From positions 1 through 18,594 of the forward strand of contig CAINWC010000044.1 in assembly GCA_903854305.1 (NCBI GenBank): DNA of 18,594 bases, given 5' to 3'. Position numbers and translations under genes: made by a program. Origin of the DNA: an uncultured Pseudomonadota bacterium (GTDB lineage Bacteria; Pseudomonadota; Gammaproteobacteria; Burkholderiales; Methylophilaceae). Under the pieces are notes generated by a model. That model ran no database searches and was not told the origin of the DNA. It worked only from the letters and a program-made list of their open reading frames with translations. Below are positions 1 through 8,052 of this stretch, in pieces (the stretch's first letter is position 1; each line of letters opens with the position of its first letter).

Positions 1-101
1 AGGGAGCCCTTGATCCCATAGTCAAAACCCTTCGAGTTGAAGGGCGCATACGTTGAAGCCGCGATCACGTTGGGCGCGTTGGTTTGATGACATGAAATCA
101 T
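1..101 (-). other. Open frame running off the left edge, doubtful gene
   Basis: On the minus strand an ATG at 101-99 opens a frame of 33 codons without a stop up to the window edge (start MISCHQTNAPNVIAASTYAP). I see no ribosome-binding site in front of it and do not recognise a domain. It abuts the hairpin-rich tract at 110-473, so it may be translated repeat sequence and not a gene. It could also be the 5' end of a real protein that lies mostly outside the window. Function unknown. Confidence 0.15.
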
Positions 102-109
102 TTTCTGTC

Positions 110-485
110 ATTTCGACGAAGGTCGGAATCTAGCGGCTTTGAATTTTAGATTGATGCGTATTGGCTATTGGTCGCTTTCGCGCGACTGGCGAGTTACCTT
201 CTTTTGCTTAGCAAAAAAAGGTAACCAAAGAAAAGGCTACCCCTGTCACTTTTCCTTGCCTTACTCGTCTTAATGGCCGGCAATCGGTAACCGCAAAGGT
301 CATCCCCAGCATTACGAATTGCTAAAGCAATTGTTCTGATGTGAAAACGCGCTTCGCTCAAACAACCGCTTCCAACCTCCATTAAGACTGCGCTACTCGG
401 TGCGACAGCAGGAGATTGGGGAGGTGGTGAGTATTAGCGAGTAAGGTGTGCAAAATGGGTTTATTTGCACACCAAATCAAGCAAG
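110..485. repeat. Hairpin-rich intergenic repeat-like tract
   Basis: No convincing gene lies between the left edge and adk. The tract carries nested inverted repeats. Positions 110-117 and 122-129 form 8-bp arms (one G/T mismatch) around a GAAG loop, of the GTCATTTCGAC..GTCGGAAT kind seen as dispersed repeats in many proteobacteria. Positions 193-207 and 211-225 form a 15-bp stem with one mismatch and a TTA loop. Positions 317-322 and 327-332 form a 6-bp stem. GTCTTAATGG at 267-276 pairs exactly with CCATTAAGAC at 379-388. A 62-codon minus-strand open frame (382-194) covers part of the tract but looks repeat-derived. I interpret this as a dispersed, non-coding repeat; copy number cannot be seen from one window. 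Confidence 0.5.
445..473 (-). terminator. Stem-loop 3' of adk, possible terminator
   Basis: GGTGTGCAAA at 445-454 pairs perfectly with TTTGCACACC at 464-473 around a 9-nt loop, 12 nt beyond the adk stop codon. Read on the adk strand, the stem is followed by TTACTCG and not by a long T-run. It is therefore a weak intrinsic terminator candidate or an mRNA 3'-end stabiliser. Confidence 0.4.
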
Positions 486-1160
<675 letters not shown>

Positions 1161-1191
1161 TTAAAGTTAAAATTGTTAAAAATTCGGAATA

Positions 1192-1200
1192 ATTATATCA
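1192..1200 (-). promoter_or_regulatory. Extended -10 promoter for adk
   Basis: On the minus strand the sequence TGATATAAT (1200 down to 1192) is a perfect extended -10 element (TGn followed by TATAAT). No good -35 box is seen 16-18 nt upstream, which is typical of extended -10 promoters. Transcription would start near 1185 and give an adk leader of about 45 nt. Confidence 0.55.
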
Positions 1201-1232
1201 GTCGATAAATGAGTTGCGTGTAGGCTGTTTTG

Positions 1233-2018
1233 TTAGGCCTGTGTCAGATAATTACTAATGCGTACAAAGTCCTCTACGCTTAAATTCTCCGCACGTAATT
1301 GTGAATTGATATTTAGTTTTGTAAAGCCATCGTCTTCTAGCAAGCCTTTAAGCGTGTTGCGTAAGGTTTTACGGCGCTGACCAAAGGCAGCTAATACCAC
1401 TTTTGCAAAAAATGCTTCATCGTTTGCAATGAAAGGCAGCATAGCGTGAGGCACGCATCGCACAAAGGCGGACTCAACTTTAGGTGCCGGCTCAAACGCT
1501 TCGGGTGGCACGGTGATCAAGTAGTCCATTTTTAATTTGTATTGCAACATGACGCTTAAGCGCCCATAAGCAGGCGTTGACGGGTCTGCGACCATGCGCT
1601 CGACCACTTCTTTTTGCAGCATAAAGTGCATGTCGGTAATGTGTGAAACATTATCGAGCAGATGAAACAGAATCGGCGTTGAAATGTTGTAAGGTAAATT
1701 ACCGGTAACGCGCAGATTTTTACCTAAGCTGGTAAAGTCAAACTTCAGTGCATCGGCGTTATGGATGTTAATGGCGTTGTTGGCATAAGCTGGCTTGTTG
1801 TACTCAGTTTGCATCCAAGCAATGATGTCGCGATCAACTTCTACGACATGTAACAGCTTTAATCTTTGCAATAATGGCTTGGTGAGCGCGCCTAAGCCCG
1901 GGCCAATTTCAACCATGAGGTCGTCCATCTTGGGTGAAATAGCTTCTACCAAGCTGGCGATTACGCCTTGGTCTGTCAGGAAGTTTTGGCCGAAGCGTTT
2001 TTTTGCGATGTGTTTCAT
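1233..2018 (-). CDS. rsmA: 16S rRNA (adenine-1518/1519-N6) dimethyltransferase
   Basis: SAM-dependent methyltransferase (KsgA family) that dimethylates two adjacent adenines in the 3'-terminal helix 45 of 16S rRNA late in 30S assembly. Loss confers kasugamycin resistance in E. coli. At 261 residues it has the normal length. Motifs in order: GQNFL at 10-14, the SAM-binding EIGPGLGALT at 37-46, VEVDRD at 59-64, catalytic NLPYNIS at 107-113, and the C-terminal FGQRRKTLRN at 212-221. Its ATG shares one base with the pdxA stop codon (TAATG at 2018) and has no clear Shine-Dalgarno, so translation is probably coupled to pdxA. The pdxA-rsmA order after surA is common in Gram-negative bacteria. Confidence 0.97.
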   Translation of the reverse strand: MKHIAKKRFGQNFLTDQGVIASLVEAISPKMDDLMVEIGPGLGALTKPLLQRLKLLHVVEVDRDIIAWMQTEYNKPAYANNAINIHNADALKFDFTSLGKNLRVTGNLPYNISTPILFHLLDNVSHITDMHFMLQKEVVERMVADPSTPAYGRLSVMLQYKLKMDYLITVPPEAFEPAPKVESAFVRCVPHAMLPFIANDEAFFAKVVLAAFGQRRKTLRNTLKGLLEDDGFTKLNINSQLRAENLSVEDFVRISNYLTQA

Positions 2019-3025
2019 TAGGTTAAAGCACTTTTTAGTTTGTTATTCGCCAGCAAAATTGCTAAATCGATTGCCGCTAGCATGCTGCCAATTTCGATAT
2101 TGCCCTTACCCGCTAAATCTAGTGCGGTGCCATGATCCACCGAGGTGCGAATGATAGGCAAGCCCAGCGTGACATTGACGCCTTCGCCAAAACTGGCATG
2201 CTTGAGTACGGGTAAGCCTTGGTCGTGGTACATGGCGAGCACCGCATCAGCTTTGCTTAAGTGATGTTTCGCAAATAAGGTGTCGGCTGGCAGCGCGCCT
2301 ATCAGGTTCATGCCTTCAGCACGTAGTTTTTCTAATACAGGGTTGATGACATCAATTTCTTCACGGCCTAGGTAACCATCTTCACCTGCGTGGGGGTTTA
2401 ATCCCGACACTAAAATGCGCGGGTTTGTTAATCCAAACTTATCTACTAAATCATGATGCAAAATACGAATGGTAGTTTCAAGGCTGCTACGTGTAATCGC
2501 GGCTGGTACATCTTTAAGCGCCAAATGAGTGGTGGCAAGCGCAACACGCATGCCACCGCCAACCAGCATCATTACCACTTGTGGCGTATTGGTCAGTTCG
2601 GCTAAAAATTCGGTATGACCGCTAAAGGCGATGCCAGCATCGTTAATAATGCCTTTGTGTACAGGCGCGGTTACCATGGCATTGAACTCATGGCTTACAC
2701 AGCCTAATCCCGCTGTGGTTAGAGTATTAAGTACATATTGGCTGTTTTGTGCATTGAGGCTACCAGCAGTAACGGCATTATTGGTAGGACTATGTAAAAC
2801 TGTTAATGCTCCATCGCCAATATGTTGTTGTGTTGAGCCTTCAATATAAGGTTTTATTTGTACCGCTAATTTTAGCTGAGTAGCACGCGCTTTAAGCATG
2901 TCAACATCGGTAATAACCACTATTTTGGCGCTAAGCGGCTTGTGCGCTAACATGACGCACAAATCGGGCCCTATGCCCGCAGGTTCACCTGCGGTAATAG
3001 CGATGCAAGGTAATGTAGTGCTCAC
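2018..3025 (-). CDS. pdxA: 4-hydroxythreonine-4-phosphate dehydrogenase
   Basis: Metal-dependent NAD(P) enzyme of the DXP-dependent vitamin B6 route. It oxidises 4-phosphohydroxy-L-threonine, and the product condenses with deoxyxylulose phosphate (PdxJ) to give pyridoxine phosphate. The length of 335 residues is normal. Motifs: GEPAGIGPD at 13-21, SGHTE at 135-139, metal-ligand histidines at H167 (TTHLAL), H212 (NPHAGE) and H267 (YHDQG) matching E. coli H166/H211/H266, and TSVDHGTALDLAG at 294-306. The start codon is GTG at 3025-3023; no in-frame ATG fits the family N-terminus. No good Shine-Dalgarno is visible. The gene lies 29 nt after surA and overlaps the rsmA start by one base. Confidence 0.97.
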   Translation of the reverse strand: MSTTLPCIAITAGEPAGIGPDLCVMLAHKPLSAKIVVITDVDMLKARATQLKLAVQIKPYIEGSTQQHIGDGALTVLHSPTNNAVTAGSLNAQNSQYVLNTLTTAGLGCVSHEFNAMVTAPVHKGIINDAGIAFSGHTEFLAELTNTPQVVMMLVGGGMRVALATTHLALKDVPAAITRSSLETTIRILHHDLVDKFGLTNPRILVSGLNPHAGEDGYLGREEIDVINPVLEKLRAEGMNLIGALPADTLFAKHHLSKADAVLAMYHDQGLPVLKHASFGEGVNVTLGLPIIRTSVDHGTALDLAGKGNIEIGSMLAAIDLAILLANNKLKSALT

Positions 3026-3054
3026 GCGGATACTATTTTTTGATTGAAAACCGA

Positions 3055-4371
3055 TTAAAACTTGTCTTCAAGTTTTAGCTCTACAAACGCACGGTCGCGC
3101 AATTCACGCACCCAGTCTTGATAAGCCTCATCTGCTTTTCTGGTGCGAATTTCTTGCCGCGCTTTTAAGCGAGCCGCGTCTTTGCTCATATCTTGTTTGC
3201 GGCGTTCAATCACTTGAATAATATGCCAGCCGAACTGACTGCGAACAGGCGCGCTGATTTGATTATCTTTAAGCTCGCTCATAGCCTTTTCAAACTGAGG
3301 CACGGTGTCGCCAGGATTCACCCAGCCTAAATCCCCGCCATTTGATGCTGTGGTATCTTCAGAATATTGGCGTGCGAGCACTTCAAATTTTTCACCATTG
3401 TCTAAGCGCTCTTTAATGCCATCCATTTTTTGTTTAGCCTCTTTTTCAGTCATGACTTCTGACAGTTTAATGAGGATATGACGTGCATGCGTTTGCTCAA
3501 TCACCAATGGAGAGCTGCCACCACGCTTATTCGTGAGTTTAAGTAGATGAAAGCCATTCGGGCTACGTAAAGGTTGTGACAGATCACCCACTTGCATGGC
3601 TTTTAATGCGTCTAAAAATAAAGCAGGCATTTGTGAGCCGCTTTTCCAGCCTAAGTTTCCACCTTCTAAGGCATTAGGCGCATCTGAAAAACTTGCAGAT
3701 ACTTTGGCAAAGCTGGTGCCAGCTTTTAGTGCTTTAATCGCCTCATCAACTTTTGTCTTAGCTTTTTGTATATCTTCTGTTGCACCTTCTTCTGGTGTAC
3801 GAATTAAAATATGCGATATTTCAAATTCATCTTGGCTTTCATTGTTGGCCGCTTGGGTAGTTAAATAATTGTCAATTTCAGACTCGCTCACCGTGACGCG
3901 ACTATCCACTTCACGCTCACGTAGTCGCGCTATGGTGATTTCGCTACGAATGTCAGCCCTGAACTTACTCATACTTACGCCATCTTTAGCTAAAGCCTCG
4001 CCGAACTCAGTGAGTGACATTTGATTTTGTTCTGCGATGCGCTCTATCGTTTTATCGAGTTGATTGTCATCGATCTTAAGGCCGGTTTGAGCTGCGTATT
4101 GCAATTGCAGTGTGTCTGAAATCAGGCGTTCTAAGATTTGTTTACGTAGAATATTTTCTGCAGGTAATTCGGTACCTTGCTTTTTGAATTGTGCGGTCAC
4201 TGTGCGAATACGGTCTGCCAGTTCTTGTTCAGTGACCACAGTTTGATCGACGATCGCGACGATGCGGTCTATTTTAACGATTTCTGCGGCCTGAGCCGTA
4301 AAGTTGCCAATTGGTATATATGCTAATGTAAATGTCGCACATACTAATAAAAAGTGTTTTAAATTGCGCAA
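3055..4371 (-). CDS. surA: Periplasmic chaperone / peptidyl-prolyl isomerase SurA
   Basis: Periplasmic chaperone that escorts unfolded outer-membrane beta-barrel proteins, including LptD, to the BAM complex. Residues 1-28 form a Sec signal peptide (R2, K5, hydrophobic core, AQA-A cleavage near 28/29). A SurA N-terminal domain follows (about 31-160), then two parvulin PpiC domains (about 183-282, with GGNLGW at 237-242, and about 293-391, with GGDLGW at 345-350), then a C-terminal helix. The length of 438 residues is normal. The start codon is TTG at 4371-4369. The only in-frame codons between the lptD stop and this TTG are TTA CGG GTA TCT ATT, and no in-frame ATG would preserve the signal peptide. 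It lies 15 nt after lptD, so expression is probably coupled. Confidence 0.96.
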   Translation of the reverse strand: MRNLKHFLLVCATFTLAYIPIGNFTAQAAEIVKIDRIVAIVDQTVVTEQELADRIRTVTAQFKKQGTELPAENILRKQILERLISDTLQLQYAAQTGLKIDDNQLDKTIERIAEQNQMSLTEFGEALAKDGVSMSKFRADIRSEITIARLREREVDSRVTVSESEIDNYLTTQAANNESQDEFEISHILIRTPEEGATEDIQKAKTKVDEAIKALKAGTSFAKVSASFSDAPNALEGGNLGWKSGSQMPALFLDALKAMQVGDLSQPLRSPNGFHLLKLTNKRGGSSPLVIEQTHARHILIKLSEVMTEKEAKQKMDGIKERLDNGEKFEVLARQYSEDTTASNGGDLGWVNPGDTVPQFEKAMSELKDNQISAPVRSQFGWHIIQVIERRKQDMSKDAARLKARQEIRTRKADEAYQDWVRELRDRAFVELKLEDKF

Positions 4372-4386
4372 AATAGATACCCGTAA

Positions 4387-6813
4387 TTAAGGTTGTGAAT
4401 CAGTGTCAGGAGTGAGGCCGGTGGTGGCGTATCCTGGAATACTACGTTTGATAATACTCAGCGGATTTGTGCCTATTGAGGCAATTCCACCTAACTCAAG
4501 TTGAAAAAATAGAGCGTAGTTAGCGCTGGCTGTCGCAGTACTTACGCGCTGAATAACGGATCTGGTTTTCCAACATCCAGCATTATATTCTATCCCAGCT
4601 AACGATTCGATGATTTGCTTATCTTGTAATGAATAGTTGACGCGCCCAACACCGTACCATCCTTGACCCAAAGGCCACTGTCCATTGATATCAAACTGAT
4701 TGATACCATTACTTACTAGACCAGCTGCGGCTGAATTACGCAGGTAACTGTAGCTTAGATTAAATGCTTTGCCCGGTTCAGGGTTGTAGCGGCTGGAAAT
4801 CGTAGTGCGCACCGCGTTTGAGTCCACTGTATTGTATTGCCAATAAGTGTCTACTCTCCAGTTAGATCTTAAGCTGGCACTGAGCCCCGCAATAATATCG
4901 GAGCTGTTGGCTTGGCTTAACGTGGCGCCTGGCAAGGCGACTTTTTGATCAGTAAAATAATAGCGTTGACCAATTGAGGCTGATAGCCGCTGAATACTCG
5001 TGTCAGTTTCTATTAAGCGAGTTGTTAATGCTAAGCTGACTTGATTGGCATTATTGATGAGATCATTACCTGTGAACTGGTTTTCACGGAACATGCTGCC
5101 AAAATTCAAATCGGCTAAGCCCGTATCAAACAGAGGAATATTGGATTGATTCTTATAAGGAATATAAACGTAAAACATTCTAGGCTCTATCGTTTGTGAG
5201 TAACCTCTATTGGCCACTTTAAAGTCACGGTCAAAAAACAAGCCGCTATCAATGCTGAATATTGGAAGCGTACGTTGTTGAGATTCTAGATTATTGGCAA
5301 TGTTACTTAGGCTGTAATTGGTGTAATTAATGCCAAACTTTGGTGTGATATAACCATAGGGTTTAGTCATGGGCAAACTGATGCTTGGGTATATTGTAAC
5401 TCTGTTGCCTGTGGGCATAACGGGCGCATTTTTGTTGGCATCAAAGGCAACAAATTGGGTATATAAGTTTGCGTTAACATCGCCAAAATAGTCATTTCCC
5501 GTAAGTGTCAGTTGAGGTAAGCGCTCATAAGGATAGGTCAAGTTATCTAGGGTTTGGAATTTTTGTGCGAGTGCATTAAAGTGCCAAGTATCATTATTGT
5601 AGCCAACATTAAATTGTTGTGGCAGGATAATTTGGCTGGTCGTTACAATGCGGGTTGATAAATCGGAAAAGTATTGATTATCCGATACTTTTTCAAGGGC
5701 ATACCCTGCGGACCATCCGTTGGAAAAGGTTTGTTGGTGTTTGAAATTGGCATAATAACGTGTTTGACTGGTTTGACTATCGTTAGGCAAGTATTCTAAA
5801 TCATCTTTACCAGAAAACGTGTCGCCTAAATATCTGAAATCACCTTGTAGTTGTATGCCGCGCTTACTCATTTCACGCGTTGTGAGTGTCGCGTCCATAT
5901 TCGGCGCAATGTTCCAATAAAATGGTACTGATACATCAAGGCCAGTTTTAGTGGAGGTGCCAAAAGTTGGTGCAAGTAAACCGCTTTTACGTTGCCCCCC
6001 ATATGAAAAACTAATCCATGGTGTGTAAAGTAAGGGTATTTTCTTGAATTCAATGTAGGCATTTTTACCAACACCTGACTCAGTGAAATTGTTGAGAGCT
6101 AGTTCTTTTGCTTTAATGTACCAATCATCTACGCCGGCTGCACAGGTGGTATAACGTGCATTTTCCAAACGCTTTTTGTCTTGACCTTCAAAAAATATAG
6201 TTGTTGCATCGCCACGAGATTGAGGCGGGATGGTACTCGCTGTTGTTGAGTTGGCGTCCGAAATATCTAGCGTCTCATTACTTTGCGAGGCTAAGTTTTT
6301 TGTAGCATTTTTAGTGGCTAGAAGTGATTCTTCGCTACTGTTTTTTTGATCTTGCAAGGTACCTAATTTTTCAGACGAAATTTCTGAACGATTTTTCAAT
6401 TGGAGTGCGTTAGGTTGGGTGATAATAATAGAGGCATCCCGCATCTCGCCAATACTTTCAGATAACTGCATGTGCAGCTCTGGCCCAGTTAAGGTTGCGT
6501 TACCTAGTTCAATGCGCGCATTGCCTGATACATGCAAAGTATCATTTTGGACATCGTAGTCAATGTCATCGCCCAGTATGGTTTGTTTGCCACGGCTAAT
6601 AGAGGCGTTGCCAATGACGTGCATTCGTCTATCTAGATGCAACTCAAGTTTATCGCCATCAATCACAATGGAGTCGCTAGTCACTTCATTGCTTGGCTGG
6701 TCGCTAGTTGATGGTGCCACCTCATTTGTTATTCCTTCAGTTTCAGCTTGCGCGCGCAAGCTAAAGGCTAAAATGACAGCAGTAAAGCCTGTTAAAAAAC
6801 GGCTTTTTAGCAT
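4387..6813 (-). CDS. lptD: LPS-assembly protein LptD
   Basis: Outer-membrane beta-barrel that, with lipoprotein LptE, inserts lipopolysaccharide into the outer leaflet. Residues 1-23 are a signal peptide (AQA-E cleavage). A periplasmic OstA/jellyroll domain covers about 45-265, and the 26-strand barrel domain covers about 270-785, rich in alternating aromatic and polar strands. LPLLYTPW-like IPLLYTPWISF (259-269) marks the domain junction. The 808 residues compare with about 784 in E. coli. A Ser/Thr/Asn-rich low-complexity insert at about 140-200 lies inside the periplasmic domain. Only two cysteines exist, C224 and C747, where E. coli has four, so only one interdomain disulfide is possible. 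No clear Shine-Dalgarno precedes the ATG. It is first of the lptD-surA-pdxA-rsmA block and divergent from amgK. Confidence 0.96.
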   Translation of the reverse strand: MLKSRFLTGFTAVILAFSLRAQAETEGITNEVAPSTSDQPSNEVTSDSIVIDGDKLELHLDRRMHVIGNASISRGKQTILGDDIDYDVQNDTLHVSGNARIELGNATLTGPELHMQLSESIGEMRDASIIITQPNALQLKNRSEISSEKLGTLQDQKNSSEESLLATKNATKNLASQSNETLDISDANSTTASTIPPQSRGDATTIFFEGQDKKRLENARYTTCAAGVDDWYIKAKELALNNFTESGVGKNAYIEFKKIPLLYTPWISFSYGGQRKSGLLAPTFGTSTKTGLDVSVPFYWNIAPNMDATLTTREMSKRGIQLQGDFRYLGDTFSGKDDLEYLPNDSQTSQTRYYANFKHQQTFSNGWSAGYALEKVSDNQYFSDLSTRIVTTSQIILPQQFNVGYNNDTWHFNALAQKFQTLDNLTYPYERLPQLTLTGNDYFGDVNANLYTQFVAFDANKNAPVMPTGNRVTIYPSISLPMTKPYGYITPKFGINYTNYSLSNIANNLESQQRTLPIFSIDSGLFFDRDFKVANRGYSQTIEPRMFYVYIPYKNQSNIPLFDTGLADLNFGSMFRENQFTGNDLINNANQVSLALTTRLIETDTSIQRLSASIGQRYYFTDQKVALPGATLSQANSSDIIAGLSASLRSNWRVDTYWQYNTVDSNAVRTTISSRYNPEPGKAFNLSYSYLRNSAAAGLVSNGINQFDINGQWPLGQGWYGVGRVNYSLQDKQIIESLAGIEYNAGCWKTRSVIQRVSTATASANYALFFQLELGGIASIGTNPLSIIKRSIPGYATTGLTPDTDSQP

Positions 6814-6864
6814 GTAATTTGCACTGAAATGAATAGCGTGATGAATGATGGAATGGAGGACACG

Positions 6865-6870
6865 ATTATA
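6865..6870 (-). promoter_or_regulatory. -10 box of the lptD-surA-pdxA-rsmA promoter
   Basis: The minus strand carries a perfect TATAAT (6870 down to 6865) about 50 nt before the lptD ATG. The region 16-18 nt upstream has no good TTGACA match and instead falls inside the 19-bp palindrome at 6886-6904. This suggests an activated or repressed promoter. Box assignment is by eye. Confidence 0.5.
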
Positions 6871-6885
6871 TAGGCAGACGGTTTT

Positions 6886-6904
6886 ATTTTATCAGTGATA
6901 AAAT
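6886..6904. promoter_or_regulatory. Perfect 19-bp palindrome, candidate operator between lptD and amgK
   Basis: ATTTTATCAGTGATAAAAT reads identically on both strands apart from the central G at 6895. It sits at the -35 position of the lptD -10 box and about 96 nt before the amgK ATG. Such symmetry in a divergent intergenic region is typical of a dimeric regulator site. No T-run follows in a position suggesting a terminator. The regulator is unknown. Confidence 0.45.
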
Positions 6905-6999
6905 CTCATAAATTGGGCTTTTTGGCAATCAATAAATCGTATTTCAGCCTGTTGATAGCATAATTTTCATAGAAAACTAAACCTTGTAACAGTGCGTAA

Positions 7000-8052
7000 A
7001 TGATAGAAAAAATATTTTATAACATTGGATCGATAGTCGTGGATGATAGACAACAACAACTAGAAAATTGGTTAGCAACCGTATTGCAGCAGATCACTTT
7101 TACCTTAACAATTGCATCCGCCGATGCGAGTTTCAGGCGTTATTTTAGAGTGCATCTTGCTCGCCCATATTTAGGACAAAGCACTTTAATCGCAATGGAT
7201 GCACCTCCGCCGCAAGAAGATTGCGCGCCCTTTGTTCACGTGGCAAAGTTGTTTCTGGAGTCCGGTGTTAACGTGCCACAAGTTCTCGCACAAGATTTAA
7301 CGCATGGCTTTTTGCTGTTAAGTGATTTTGGTAACGATACTTATTTAACGCAACTTAATGCACAAAGCGCACCCAGATTGTATCAAGATGCCACTAACGC
7401 GCTCATTAAAATGCAGCTCGCCAGCAAGCCACAAGTCTTGCCCGCTTATGATGAAGCCTTGCTCACGCGGGAAATGCAGTTGTTCCCAGATTGGTATGTG
7501 GCTAAACACTTAAGTGCCACCTTAAATCCTGAGCAACAAGCGGTATTAAATAATACCTTTGCTGTGTTGAATCAAAACATATTGGCGCAAGCGCAAGTTT
7601 ATGTGCACCGTGATTTTCATTCACGTAACCTAATGTTTACGCAAGAAAGTAACCCTGGCATTTTAGATTTCCAAGATGCCGTATACGGTGCCATTACCTA
7701 TGATTTAGTGTCATTGTTAAAAGACGCTTATATTAGCTGGGAAGAAGAGCAGATTATCGATTGGGCCGTGCGCTATTGGCAACCAGCTAAAAAAGCAGGC
7801 TTGCCAGTACCTGATGACTTTAGTGAGTTCTACCGTGATTTTGAGTGGATGGGCGCGCAACGGCACATTAAAGTGCTGGGTATTTTTGCAAGGCTTAGTC
7901 ATAGGGATGGCAAAGATGGCTACCTTAAAGATATGCCATTGGTGATGACTCACTTACGCAAAGTGTGTGAACGTTATGTTGAATTGAGGCCAATGTTGAG
8001 GTTGCTGAATCAGCTGGAAAATGTTAAGCCAAAAGAAGGATTTACGTTTTAA
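7000..8052 (+). CDS. amgK: N-acetylmuramate/N-acetylglucosamine 1-kinase AmgK
   Basis: Cytosolic sugar kinase of the aminoglycoside-phosphotransferase (APH) fold that makes MurNAc-1-phosphate, the first anabolic step of peptidoglycan recycling in Pseudomonas and relatives. ASFRRYFRV (43-51) is the family N-terminal signature. Catalytic VHRDFHSRN at 202-210 gives D205 and N210, and the metal-binding DFQD is at 223-226. Followed directly by murU (TAATG overlap) and divergent from lptD, as in Pseudomonas, which supports AmgK over other APH-like kinases. The ATG at 7000 gives 350 residues, but the first 13 are atypical and lack a Shine-Dalgarno. GTG at 7039 (337 residues, starting VDDRQQQLENW, with GGAT upstream) fits the family better and may be the true start. 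Confidence 0.9.
   Translation: MIEKIFYNIGSIVVDDRQQQLENWLATVLQQITFTLTIASADASFRRYFRVHLARPYLGQSTLIAMDAPPPQEDCAPFVHVAKLFLESGVNVPQVLAQDLTHGFLLLSDFGNDTYLTQLNAQSAPRLYQDATNALIKMQLASKPQVLPAYDEALLTREMQLFPDWYVAKHLSATLNPEQQAVLNNTFAVLNQNILAQAQVYVHRDFHSRNLMFTQESNPGILDFQDAVYGAITYDLVSLLKDAYISWEEEQIIDWAVRYWQPAKKAGLPVPDDFSEFYRDFEWMGAQRHIKVLGIFARLSHRDGKDGYLKDMPLVMTHLRKVCERYVELRPMLRLLNQLENVKPKEGFTF

Noticed and set aside
194..382. Minus-strand 62-residue open frame
   Set aside because: It covers the hairpin-rich repeat tract, has no recognisable domain and no ribosome site. It looks like translated repeat sequence.
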